This document shows, piece after piece, positions 45,168-53,181 of a stretch of 55,760 bases of DNA (position 1 is the stretch's first letter; each line of letters starts with the position of its first letter). The translations under genes were made by a program, and so were the position numbers. This stretch comes from a bacterium. Lineage in GTDB: Bacteria; Desulfobacterota; Binatia; HRBIN30; CADEER01. The stretch covers positions 1-55,760 of the forward strand of contig JAUIGL010000039.1 in the NCBI GenBank assembly GCA_030430165.1, in the 5' to 3' direction. The notes below the pieces were generated by a model, which worked only from the letters and a program-made list of their open reading frames with translations, searched no databases and was not told the DNA's origin.

Positions 45168-46730
45168 TCAACCGCCACGCGTGTCGGCGAGAGCCTCGCC
45201 GCCGCCCAGCGACGCCGGCAGCACGCGCCGCCGGGTGGTGTCCAGCGCTCCGCGCGCGGCCGCGCCGAGAATCGTGAAGATGCGTTCCCGGGTCGCCGAG
45301 TCGCCCGCCAGAGCCAGCGCCAGAGCGAGCACCTGGCGCACCGCCATGCCGCGCGGCAGGCGGCGGTAGGCGCCGCTCTCGAGCAACCAGGTGATGGTGC
45401 GCTGCGACGCCAGCGGCAGCAGGTCGAACAGGACCTCGAGCCGGCGGATCTCCTCGAGCGCCCGCTGGTGCGCGCCCGGCCCGACCAGGCGCGGCGCCTC
45501 GAATCCCTCGGTCTGATCGCCGGCGAGAATGCGGTCGACCTGCTCCTGGGTCAGGATGCCGTCGCCGACGGCGCGATCGAGCCCGGTGGTACCGGGCAGG
45601 TAGGTCATCCAGTGAACGACGATCCGCGCCGGGCGCACTTCGTTGTAGAAGCGCAGCGCGTTCTTCTGATCGTCCGGCCCCTCGCCGGGCAGGCCGAGGA
45701 TGTGGTCGAGGGAGTAATTGATGCCGACCTCGTGCAGGTGGTCGACGGTGGTGCGAACCTTCTCCTGGTCCCCTTTGCGCTCCATCTCGGCGAGGGTGTC
45801 GGAGTTGACACTCTGCACCCCGACTCGGACCATGCTGCAACCGGCGTCGGCGAGCGCCTCCGCCATGTCGCGCGACATCGCGTGCGGGTGGGTGTAGCAC
45901 TCGAAGGGAAGCCCGACGCGCTCGCGGTAGGCCTTGGCAAACTCGCGCACCCAGTGCACGTCCAAGGTGAAGATGGCGTCCCAGAAGAAGACTTTGCGAA
46001 TGTTGCCGCGCGCCATCCAGTGCTCGAGCTCGGTGATGACGTTCTCCACCGAGCGGCGCCGCACCGGTTTCTCGCCGGGGTACTGCTTGGGGAAGATGCT
46101 GTACTCGCAGAAGCTGCAACGGAACGGGCAGCCGCGCCGCGAGATCACGTAGAACTCGCGCTCGAAGGCCGGCATCTGGTCGTAGAAGATCTGCTTGTCG
46201 AGCCAGGGCAGCGAATCGAGGTCGGCGATCAGCGGGCGCACCGGGTTGCGAATCGTCGCGCCGTCGCCGCGAAACCAGGTGTTGGCGACGTCGGTGCGGC
46301 CGAAGCGGTCCTTCTCGGCGCACTCGAGCAGGTCGATCAGGGCTCCCTCGCCCTCCCCCTCGACCACCGCGTCGATCGACTCTTCGCGAATGCTGACCTC
46401 GGGAGCGCCGCTGACGTGTGGACCGCCGAAGACGATCGGCGTCGGGCTCAACCGCTTGAGGGCGCGAGCGACCTCGATCGACCAGCGGTGGGTGATCGTA
46501 TACGAGCTGAAAGCGATCACGTCCGGCTTGGTCGCGATCACGCGCTGCGCCGTCTCTTCCGGCGTCGGCTCCAGTAACCTCGCGAAAAACGGCGAATCCG
46601 GGCCACTATTCGAGGAAAACGGCTTGGGCTCGTAGACCAGGGCCGTTTCGTGGCCCTGCGCCTTGGCATAGGCCGAAAGAGCAGCGATCCCGAGGTGCTC
46701 GAGACCGCTGGTGACGAAAGTGACCCGCAT
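45168..46730 (-). CDS. B12-binding domain radical SAM protein (paralogue of 38075-39604)
   Basis: The 520 residues begin with MRVTFVTSGLEHLGIAALSA, nearly the same as its paralogue at 38075. The cluster motif C201-P-F-R-C205-S-F-C208 is at identical positions, as are KVFFWDAIFTLD, MVRVGVQSVNSDTLAE and LDHILGLPGEG. It has about 11 extra residues, mostly in the C-terminal region. The two are on opposite strands about 6 kb apart, each at one edge of the radical SAM block, pointing to duplication and inversion rather than a recent direct repeat. It starts the minus-strand block. A small inverted repeat lies upstream. Confidence 0.92.
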   Translation of the reverse strand: MRVTFVTSGLEHLGIAALSAYAKAQGHETALVYEPKPFSSNSGPDSPFFARLLEPTPEETAQRVIATKPDVIAFSSYTITHRWSIEVARALKRLSPTPIVFGGPHVSGAPEVSIREESIDAVVEGEGEGALIDLLECAEKDRFGRTDVANTWFRGDGATIRNPVRPLIADLDSLPWLDKQIFYDQMPAFEREFYVISRRGCPFRCSFCEYSIFPKQYPGEKPVRRRSVENVITELEHWMARGNIRKVFFWDAIFTLDVHWVREFAKAYRERVGLPFECYTHPHAMSRDMAEALADAGCSMVRVGVQSVNSDTLAEMERKGDQEKVRTTVDHLHEVGINYSLDHILGLPGEGPDDQKNALRFYNEVRPARIVVHWMTYLPGTTGLDRAVGDGILTQEQVDRILAGDQTEGFEAPRLVGPGAHQRALEEIRRLEVLFDLLPLASQRTITWLLESGAYRRLPRGMAVRQVLALALALAGDSATRERIFTILGAAARGALDTTRRRVLPASLGGGEALADTRGG

Positions 46731-46777
46731 ACCGCTTCGTACCACGCGGCCTTCAACCCCAGCAAGGAATGATTTCC

Positions 46778-46792
46778 TGTATCGCCGATACA
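46778..46792 (-). promoter_or_regulatory. Short inverted repeat upstream of the minus-strand radical SAM block
   Basis: TGTATC, GCC, GATACA is a perfect 6-bp inverted repeat 48 bases upstream of the ATG at 46730, in an unusually AT-rich patch (CATATTTTAG, ACATTTTTTGCGG). It is a plausible operator or promoter region for the block, but it is short enough to arise by chance. Confidence 0.4.
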
Positions 46793-46841
46793 TATTTTAG
46801 GACGGACACATTTTTTGCGGTTGATACCGGCGTGCCAGGGG

Positions 46842-47990
46842 TCAGCTTTCGCCTAGCAGCGGCTCGAAGTCGTCGAGCGACTCGACTGCAACTCCGCGGG
46901 CGCGGAAGCCCTGCGCCAGGCGGTCGATGGTCGACTCGAACCACTCGTCGCTGCAGAAGGCGTCGAGTCCGTTGTCGCGGTAGATGTGGCGGATCCGCTC
47001 GCCGACGTAGAGCCGGTCGAGGCGCACCGCCTTCACGTGCGGCGCCACCGCCTCCACCATCGCGTCGGCGTCCATCGGCAGCACCGGCTGGATCACCGCG
47101 AAGGTTCGCACCCCGGCGGCGTTCAGCTCGCGCAACGCACGCATGCGCTCGTCGATCGGATCGGAGCGCGGCTCGAAGATCTCTCGGTACTGGTCCTGGT
47201 TGGTGGGAATGCTGAAACCGACCATCAGCCGGCGAAACCGCCGCAGCAAGTCGAGATCATCGAGGATCCGCGGCGCGCGGGTCAGGATCACCGGCGCAAT
47301 GTCGGTGTCGACGAGAACCTCGAGACACTGCCGGGTGATGCGATAGCGGCGCTCGGCGGCCTGATAGGGGTCGGTCAGAATCGGGCTCAGTCGGACGATG
47401 CCGCCGGAGACCGACTGCACCTCGCGACGCAACACTTCCGCGGCGTTCACCTTCACGTCCAGGTAGCGACCCCACGGCTGCTGCGACAGGCCCTCGAGCT
47501 CGCGCGAGAAGTCGGCGCGATCGATCACGTAGCAGAACGGGCAGGCGATCATGCAACCGACGTATGGGTTGATGTAGTAATGGTCCTTGCCCTCGGGAAT
47601 CAGCACCCGCTCGACTTCGATCTCGCGAACCTCCGGCCCGCCGGCCGGCGGACGAGTCACCAGCGGCAAGCTCGCCTCGCGGCGGCGCAACACGGCGAGC
47701 ACCTGCTCGACCATGAGGCGGTCTTCCTCGCCGAGGTCGCGTTCCTCGAAAACGCGATCGACGCAGACGTTGAAGCGATCGGTGCGCGTGTAGCAACTGA
47801 GCGCGTCGTTGCGGCGCTCGCACTCGACCCGTACGCAGGCCGAGCCGCGACCGAAGGTAATGCAAATCGCCTGCTCGCAGTCCCAGCTGACCACCCGCCA
47901 CCCCTCGGGAACCGCCGAGCCATCGAGAAAAGGCGCGAGCAGATCGCGCGCAACCGCGTCGAGGCCCCTAGGAGATGCGTCGCTACCCAT
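46842..47990 (-). CDS. SPL-like radical SAM protein (Rv2578c-type)
   Basis: The 382 residues resemble the spore-photoproduct-lyase-like family with YYINPYVGCMIACPFCYV. The cluster motif is C146-M-I-A-C150-P-F-C153 counting from ATG 47990 (GTG 47996 also possible), followed by VRLSPILTDPYQAAER and VGFSIPTNQD. The N-terminal 120 residues form an extra domain with four cysteines and a DCEQAICITFGRGSAC stretch. Related proteins are often near DNA-repair genes, but no repair gene is visible here. It is divergent from the halogenase-like gene. Confidence 0.87.
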   Translation of the reverse strand: MGSDASPRGLDAVARDLLAPFLDGSAVPEGWRVVSWDCEQAICITFGRGSACVRVECERRNDALSCYTRTDRFNVCVDRVFEERDLGEEDRLMVEQVLAVLRRREASLPLVTRPPAGGPEVREIEVERVLIPEGKDHYYINPYVGCMIACPFCYVIDRADFSRELEGLSQQPWGRYLDVKVNAAEVLRREVQSVSGGIVRLSPILTDPYQAAERRYRITRQCLEVLVDTDIAPVILTRAPRILDDLDLLRRFRRLMVGFSIPTNQDQYREIFEPRSDPIDERMRALRELNAAGVRTFAVIQPVLPMDADAMVEAVAPHVKAVRLDRLYVGERIRHIYRDNGLDAFCSDEWFESTIDRLAQGFRARGVAVESLDDFEPLLGES

Positions 47991-48050
47991 TACCACTCGA
48001 CGCTATTCCCCCCGCCCGCCGCGAGCAACCCGCAACCGTCACCCAGTAAA

Positions 48051-48078
48051 CCCAACGTACCCGTGAGCCCAACGTACC
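48051..48078. promoter_or_regulatory. Pair of 11-bp direct repeats between divergent genes
   Basis: CCCAACGTACC occurs at 48051-48061 and 48068-48078, with 17-base periodicity, in the divergent region between the SPL-like and halogenase-like genes. It may be a tandem activator-binding site. Confidence 0.4.
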
Positions 48079-48114
48079 ATCGAACCCGACCCACCATTTG
48101 GACGCTCGCCAATG

Positions 48115-48186
48115 GCGGGCTTTGGCCGCCCGGCGACAGCCGGCTTTGGCCGCGCCGCGCCAGCGGCGCTTTGGACGAGGCAGGCC
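48115..48186. repeat. Three degenerate 24-bp tandem repeats
   Basis: Units begin at 48115, 48139 and 48163, each with GCxGGCTTTGGCCGC or a variant (third unit GCGGCGCTTTGGACG). They end 38 bases before the ATG of the halogenase-like gene. The exact multiple of 24 bases would keep a reading frame, but no start fits. Confidence 0.6.
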
Positions 48187-48224
48187 TTGCCGCCGCCCGC
48201 GCCTTTGACGACAATCGCCGCTCC

Positions 48225-49415
48225 ATGTCCGAACCCGAATCGAGCAGCGCCGACGCCGTCGTAATCGGCGGCGGCCCCGCCGGCTGCACCGTCGCCATCC
48301 TGCTGCGCCAGTACAACCCCGCCGCCCGCATCGTCCTGCTCGAAAAGGAGAAGTTCCCGCGCCACCACGTCGGCGAATCCACCCTGCCCGACGCCAACGC
48401 GGTCCTGCACAAGATCGGCGTCATCGACGACCTCAACAAAGCCGGCTTCCCGATCAAGTGCGGCCTCACCTACAAGTGGCGCCACGACCGGCCGATGTTC
48501 ACCGATCTGTTTTCGAGGGGCGTCCACGCCAATCTGCAGGAACGGCTCTACCCGCGCGGCATCCCCGACCACTCCTGGCAGGTCGAGCGCGGGCGTTACG
48601 ACCAGATCCTGCTCGACCGGGCGCGCGCGGCGGGCGTCGAGGTCGTCGAGCAGGCCCAGGTCGACGACGTCCTGCGAGACCCGGCAGAGCCGTCCGCCGT
48701 GACCGGAGTGCGGCTGCGCGTCGCAGGCTCCAGCCAGGCGATTACCGCCCGCCACACCATCGACGCGTCCGGCCAGGCGCGCCTGCTGTCGCGCCGGCTC
48801 GGTCTCGCCGCCGAAAAGTTCGCGCTCGGCGACACGGCTCTCTACCGGTACTACGAGGGCTTCGAGTGGAACGAATCGCTGATCGGCTCGTTCTACGACG
48901 GCAAGATCTTCTTCGCCTCAGTTCCGCGCGGCTGGATGTGGTTCATCCCGATCTCGACCACCACCGCCAGCGTCGGCCTGGTCACCCGCAAGAGCTTTCT
49001 CGCCGGCAGCGCGCCCGACGACGTCTTCGACGAAGAGCTCGGCCACGCCCCCGAGATCGCCGCCATGCTCACTGCGGCGCACCAGATCAGTCACGAATAC
49101 ACCGACGAGCCGCCGCGCACCTACGCGGTGCAAGACTGGACCTACCGCAACCGCCAGCTCGCCGGCCCCGGTTGGTACCTGGTCGGCGACTCCGCCGCCT
49201 TCGTCGACCCGATCCTCTCCTCCGGGATGAACCTGGCACACAACTGCGCCCTGCTGGTCGCCAACGCGGTCAACACCGAGTGGAACCACCCAGAGATTGC
49301 AGCGGACGAAGTGCGCTCCGGCTACGAGGCGCTCTACGCGGAGATCTACTCCAGCTTCCTGTCGATGGCGACCTGGTGGTACGAGCGCCGCGACACCGAC
49401 ATCCGCGACTGGTGA
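48225..49415 (+). CDS. Flavin-dependent halogenase-like protein (main part, ends at an in-frame TGA)
   Basis: The 396-residue FAD protein has the GGGPAG dinucleotide motif at residues 15-20, KFPRHHVGESTLP, an HTIDASGQ strand, and G236-W-M-W239-F-I-P242, the WxWxIP motif that marks flavin-dependent halogenases. The FAD-binding end motif is LVGDSAAFVDPILSSG. The frame ends at TGA 49413-49415 (codon 397), directly after DIRDW; the same frame then continues open to 49985 with sequence that looks like the family's C-terminal region. It may be a truncated enzyme, a nonsense mutant or a split gene. The substrate would be an aromatic or pyrrole-type molecule by analogy, but this is not known. Confidence 0.85.
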   Translation: MSEPESSSADAVVIGGGPAGCTVAILLRQYNPAARIVLLEKEKFPRHHVGESTLPDANAVLHKIGVIDDLNKAGFPIKCGLTYKWRHDRPMFTDLFSRGVHANLQERLYPRGIPDHSWQVERGRYDQILLDRARAAGVEVVEQAQVDDVLRDPAEPSAVTGVRLRVAGSSQAITARHTIDASGQARLLSRRLGLAAEKFALGDTALYRYYEGFEWNESLIGSFYDGKIFFASVPRGWMWFIPISTTTASVGLVTRKSFLAGSAPDDVFDEELGHAPEIAAMLTAAHQISHEYTDEPPRTYAVQDWTYRNRQLAGPGWYLVGDSAAFVDPILSSGMNLAHNCALLVANAVNTEWNHPEIAADEVRSGYEALYAEIYSSFLSMATWWYERRDTDIRDW

Positions 49416-49433
49416 AAAGAGGCGGGACGACAA

Positions 49434-49985
49434 GTGCGCTCGCAGGCGGGTATCGCCAACCTGTCCGATCGCGAGGTCTTCCTCGCCTTCACAGCCGGCT
49501 ATGTGACCGACTTCCGCTTCTCCAACGTCGGCGCCGGCGGCTTCGGTGCACAAGGACTCAACAACATCCTCGACAATCTGCCCGACCAGCCGATCGAGGA
49601 ACGCATGCATCGACCGGATCTCGACGTCGAAGCTCGCCTCGAGGCGAGCTTCGACGCGCACGCCATCGAGCACTATCTCGGCTCGCACGTCGGCACCGAC
49701 CGCTGGTGGCGGCTGCCGCTGGTGCGCTTCCGTCGCGGCGACGAGGAGATCCCCTTTTATCCCAGCATCATGGAAACGGACGGCGATGAGGAAGCGCTGC
49801 TGGTCGGCGAGTCGGAGCGCTTGGTCGGACTCGTCCTCGACCGGATCGACGGCAGCCGCTCCGCCAACCACATCGCGCGCGAGTTACAAGTCGACTTCGG
49901 CGGTTTCGACCAACAGCGCCACAATACGGCGATGAAGCTGATCCACAACCTGATGACGCTCAAGCTCGTGCGTGCGAACGGCTGA
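49434..49985 (+). CDS. C-terminal part of the halogenase-like protein, separated by an in-frame TGA
   Basis: The open frame continues in register after TGA 49413 (KEAGRQ, then this reading from GTG 49434). The first residues, SDREVFLAFTAGYV, correspond to the 'REAFLxLxSG' helix that follows the last common part of halogenase-like proteins. It ends with a helical LVLDRIDGSRSANHIARELQ segment similar to a winged-helix carrier/PqqD-like region. A separate start with GTG is possible, with only AAAGAGGCGGGAC upstream. As a stand-alone protein (183 residues) it would lack a cofactor site. I treat it as the detached C-terminus; sequencing error is also possible. Confidence 0.7.
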   Translation: MRSQAGIANLSDREVFLAFTAGYVTDFRFSNVGAGGFGAQGLNNILDNLPDQPIEERMHRPDLDVEARLEASFDAHAIEHYLGSHVGTDRWWRLPLVRFRRGDEEIPFYPSIMETDGDEEALLVGESERLVGLVLDRIDGSRSANHIARELQVDFGGFDQQRHNTAMKLIHNLMTLKLVRANG

Positions 49986-50020
49986 GCGTTCCGCCTTCCG
50001 ACTAGTCCGGGCTAGGGGGG

Positions 50021-50917
50021 CTAGGGGAAGGTCGCCTGACAGACGTCGCGCTGGAACCGCTGCTCGTTGAATCCGGTGACGCAGACCTGATTGCCCGGGC
50101 ACGCAACTCCACCCGGCCCACATGGCAAATCGCTCGTCGCGCAGACGCAGCCGCGGTACAACACCTCGCCGTCGGATTGCGTGACGACCACCCGCTCACA
50201 ACTGCTTCCTCGGCCGCATTCATCGCCACACAGCATCGGCTGGAAGCAATCGTTGGGAACGCAGCCAACCGAGATCTCGGCGATGAAGCGTTCGAAAAAG
50301 CCGCTCGGGCAACCGCCGACCGGAGCACACCAGCAGGTCCCATCGCCACGGCATTCCGACCCTGGCGGACACGCGCCGCCACAGGTCTCGTCTTGCCACC
50401 CGCCGCAGCGTACCGCGCCTTCATCGATGCAGCCGCAGGGAGACGAACGAAACCGGCCCAACGTCGCGCACGTCATGCCCGCCGGACAAGTGCCGTTGCA
50501 GCTCGGCGCCGTGCCCCCGCAGGGAGAAGGATCGGGTTCGACGCAGCCGCAAGATTCGCCGTCCGCGATCGCTTCGCAGGTCGTCCCCTGCGGACAAACG
50601 CCGCCACACGTCCGGCGCGCATAGCTACCGCCGCACGGACACCCCTCGAGGGCATCGACCACCGCCGCAACCAACTCGGAAACCGCAATCCGCCCGTCGC
50701 CGTCGCGGTCGAAGGACGGGCACGAGTCGTGGGGACTGCGGCCGGTAGAGATGCTGACACCCTGCAGCAGGTCGCCGACCTCGACCACACCGTCCCTGTC
50801 GCAGTCGGCGGGACAGGGATCGACGTCGGTCGCCCCGGCGGGGGCGACCAAGCTACCGAGAAACGCTGCGACGACGAGGATCACGGCTCCGATAGACCAT
50901 CGTCTGTCGCGCATCAT
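50021..50917 (-). CDS. Secreted Cys-rich protein with an EF-hand/dockerin-like pair
   Basis: The 298-residue exported protein has a signal peptide (GAVILVVAAFLGSLVAPAGA). Two calcium-binding loops follow, DCDRDGVVEVGDLL and DRDGDGRIAVSELV, spaced about 32 residues apart as in dockerin or EF-hand pairs. About 200 residues of Cys-rich repeats then follow, each with CGG-x-C-P-x-G-x-x-C features (for example CNGTCPAGMTC, CGGACPPGSEC). The family is common in soil-type MAGs of delta-like lineages. Start ATG 50917 overlaps the stop of the radical SAM-methyltransferase gene (ATGATG). Convergent with the halogenase fragment. Role unknown. Confidence 0.87.
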   Translation of the reverse strand: MMRDRRWSIGAVILVVAAFLGSLVAPAGATDVDPCPADCDRDGVVEVGDLLQGVSISTGRSPHDSCPSFDRDGDGRIAVSELVAAVVDALEGCPCGGSYARRTCGGVCPQGTTCEAIADGESCGCVEPDPSPCGGTAPSCNGTCPAGMTCATLGRFRSSPCGCIDEGAVRCGGWQDETCGGACPPGSECRGDGTCWCAPVGGCPSGFFERFIAEISVGCVPNDCFQPMLCGDECGRGSSCERVVVTQSDGEVLYRGCVCATSDLPCGPGGVACPGNQVCVTGFNEQRFQRDVCQATFP

Positions 50918-52599
50918 TTTGTCAACAAGAGAACCCACTCGTTGGACGACTCGAGGCCGACCGGGTGGTGGTGCAGCACGCGCAGCCCGCGCCGCCGCGC
51001 GTACGGCAGGATGTCCTCGCTGGTAACGTTGCGAAAATGCTGGTGTCCGGCGCGCGGCGCGCGGTCGGCGGCGGAAACCTGATCGGACTCGCGCAGCATC
51101 GCGAACGGAGTCGTCTCGACGATCAGCAGCTGACCGCCGGGCTTGAGCGCCCACGCCATCTTGGCGATCGCCTCGTCGAGATCGAAAACGTGGTTCAGCG
51201 AGCGCAGGCACAACAGGCGGTCGTAGGTCTCGCCCGGGCAGTAGAACTCTTCGATGCCGCCGAGGACGAACACCCCTTCCGGCAGCACCTCGCGCCATTC
51301 GTCCAGGCTCGGCTGATCGGGATCGAGCCCCGTGTAAGAGACACGGCCGTCGCGCACCAGAGGGATGATCTCGTCGCGGTAGAGCTGCTCGCCGCAGCCG
51401 ACATCGAGCACCCGGCCGCTCAAGTGGCGCACGTAGTCGGCAATCCACGCCTCTTCGACGGCGAACGGCTGCCCGTCCACCATGCGGAAGCGGCGACCGC
51501 AACCATTCTTGTGGGCGCACTCCTCGCAGGCCGCATCCGGCAACACCCGGCGCATTCCTTCGCGAAAGTCGTCGAGCACTCCGGCGGCGGCGCGATCGAG
51601 AAAGAGATGACTCCACTCGTCCTTGATGCGCGCGATTTCCGTCGCATCGAAGTCGCCCGTATCGGTCGTATACTCGTGCAGCTCCTCGCCAGCGATCAGC
51701 CACAGCGAGCGCGCTGGCTCCGCCGACCCGGCTGCGTGGGCGTCGCAGTCCTCCGCATTCTCTCGATAGGCCACCGTCGCCGACGACCGCACGAAGTTGA
51801 AGGAGTTGGAGTGGACCCGCGGCGCGGCCGCAGCCGCACGCTCGCGCAGTCGATCGACGACGCCGAGGCAAGTCGCAGCCGGCGTTGCAGCACCAACGAA
51901 CACCCCGCCCGGCACCGGGATCGCCATCATCTCCGCCGGCTGCGCCGGCTCGGCAATGCTCTCGACCGCGAGCAGGGGCCGCTCGCCATGCGTGTTCCAG
52001 CCCGCCAGCGGCGCAACCGCGGCGGCGAGCGGGTCCGGCGAATCGGCATCGTCGGCGACGATCAGCTGCACCGACGCCTTGCCGAGGTCGCTGCGCAGCT
52101 GCTCGACCTCGTCGGCGAGACGGTCGGCCGGTCGCGACCGCAGGTTCAACACGACGTCGATATCGCACCCCCCGGCACTCGCCTCGGCCCAGGCGCGCAA
52201 GCCTGCCAGCACCGCCGCGTAGGAGCCGGCCGCTCGCGTCGACTCGTCGTGGGCGTCCCCCGCGCCGAACAGCTGCAGCCTGAGGTAGCCGAGCCGGGCG
52301 CGCAGCAGTCGTTCGCGCGCCGCAGCCTGACACAGCACCGCGCCGGTCGTGATCAAGCCGGGTACGCAGTCGTCGCCGCGAATCGTCGCCAACAGGCGCA
52401 GCAAGTCGGGGCGCATGCCCGGATCGCCGCCGATCGGAATCACCAAGCGACCCTTGCGGTCCGAGATGGCGAGCAAGGCGCGGTGTAGATCCTCGGCACT
52501 CTGCCCCGCGACCTCGCCTTGGGCAATCGGGCACGCCGGGCACGAGTAGGCGCACTTGGCGCCGACCCAGAAGAGCAGCGTATCGGCACTCGGTCTCAT
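50914..52599 (-). CDS. Radical SAM-methyltransferase fusion protein
   Basis: The 561-residue protein joins two enzymes. Residues 1-200: a radical SAM-like barrel with C16-A-Y-S-C20-P-A-C23 and LVIPIGGDPGMRP replacing the usual GGEP loop. Residues about 350-375: Cys cluster CEECAHKNGCG, possibly an auxiliary Fe-S or zinc site. Residues about 395-561: a class I methyltransferase with VLDVGCGEQLY, TGLDPDQP, YDRLLCLRSLNHV and LKPGGQLLIVE. Such a fusion could do radical chemistry followed by methyl transfer on one substrate. ATG 52599. It is probably transcribed with the small Cys-rich protein after it. Substrate unknown. Confidence 0.87.
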   Translation of the reverse strand: MRPSADTLLFWVGAKCAYSCPACPIAQGEVAGQSAEDLHRALLAISDRKGRLVIPIGGDPGMRPDLLRLLATIRGDDCVPGLITTGAVLCQAAARERLLRARLGYLRLQLFGAGDAHDESTRAAGSYAAVLAGLRAWAEASAGGCDIDVVLNLRSRPADRLADEVEQLRSDLGKASVQLIVADDADSPDPLAAAVAPLAGWNTHGERPLLAVESIAEPAQPAEMMAIPVPGGVFVGAATPAATCLGVVDRLRERAAAAAPRVHSNSFNFVRSSATVAYRENAEDCDAHAAGSAEPARSLWLIAGEELHEYTTDTGDFDATEIARIKDEWSHLFLDRAAAGVLDDFREGMRRVLPDAACEECAHKNGCGRRFRMVDGQPFAVEEAWIADYVRHLSGRVLDVGCGEQLYRDEIIPLVRDGRVSYTGLDPDQPSLDEWREVLPEGVFVLGGIEEFYCPGETYDRLLCLRSLNHVFDLDEAIAKMAWALKPGGQLLIVETTPFAMLRESDQVSAADRAPRAGHQHFRNVTSEDILPYARRRGLRVLHHHPVGLESSNEWVLLLTK

Positions 52600-52675
52600 G
52601 CTTCGCGAAGCGGAAGGCTCGGCCGCAGCAGTCTCAGCACAACGGGCAAAGCGGCCACGGGCGGTCGCGCCACTT

Positions 52676-53098
52676 CTAAGGTTTGGCCGTCTCTCGAGCG
52701 GCCTCGGGCATCAGCCACTCGAAATCCTCTTCCCGATCGTACACCCGCTGCGCCAGCCAATCGGTGAAGCTCTCCGGTGGCGAGCCGTCGATCACCGCGA
52801 TGGCGAAATACTCGGTCTCGGTGTCGCCGGCGCGGGCCTGGCTGGCGTGGGTGAGCTCGACCACGACCTCGCCGAAGCGACAGGCGTAGCCGACCTCGGC
52901 GAACGTATACTCGACGCGGCCGTCGCCCAGCTTGCAGCCGTCCGGCAACTGCGCGCCCTTGCCGAGCATCGCCAGGAGAAGATCTTCCTGACCAGGCGGG
53001 ATCCCCGGCGCCGGCGGCGCCTCCTCGACGGCGGCCGAACCGCTCGTACAGGCGCCGATCACGAGGGCGGCCAAGGCAGCTGTGACGATCCCACGCAC
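52676..53098 (-). CDS. Small lipoprotein, paralogue of 53654-54160
   Basis: The 140-residue protein from GTG 53098 (TTG 53116 is an alternative) has a lipoprotein signal ending in LVIGAC. The mature part matches the protein at 53654-54160: PPGQEDLL, a Leu/Ala helix, LPDGC, then Y-T-F-A-E-V-Y-AC and a strand VVVELTH, then a Trp-containing FEWL end. The domain is not one I recognise. The two relatives lie on opposite strands and flank a GNAT gene. It faces the periplasm; role unknown. Confidence 0.72.
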   Translation of the reverse strand: MRGIVTAALAALVIGACTSGSAAVEEAPPAPGIPPGQEDLLLAMLGKGAQLPDGCKLGDGRVEYTFAEVGYACRFGEVVVELTHASQARAGDTETEYFAIAVIDGSPPESFTDWLAQRVYDREEDFEWLMPEAARETAKP

Positions 53099-53181
53099 CC
53101 GCAGACTGTGCCACAACCGTGAGAATCAAGTCCAGAACCGTCCGCTGACGGGATCCCCGGGAATGGTATGCTCTTTTATCG

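Noticed and set aside
49413..49415. TGA as selenocysteine or as a reassigned Trp codon
   Set aside because: Many genes here end at TGA, and I see no convincing SECIS stem directly after it; nonsense mutation, gene split or sequence error is simpler. The case is left open in the findings.
36304..49433. Search for a short precursor peptide near the radical SAM genes
   Set aside because: The spacers are short; the frames in them are Arg/Pro-rich overlaps with no leader/core pattern, so I cannot support one.
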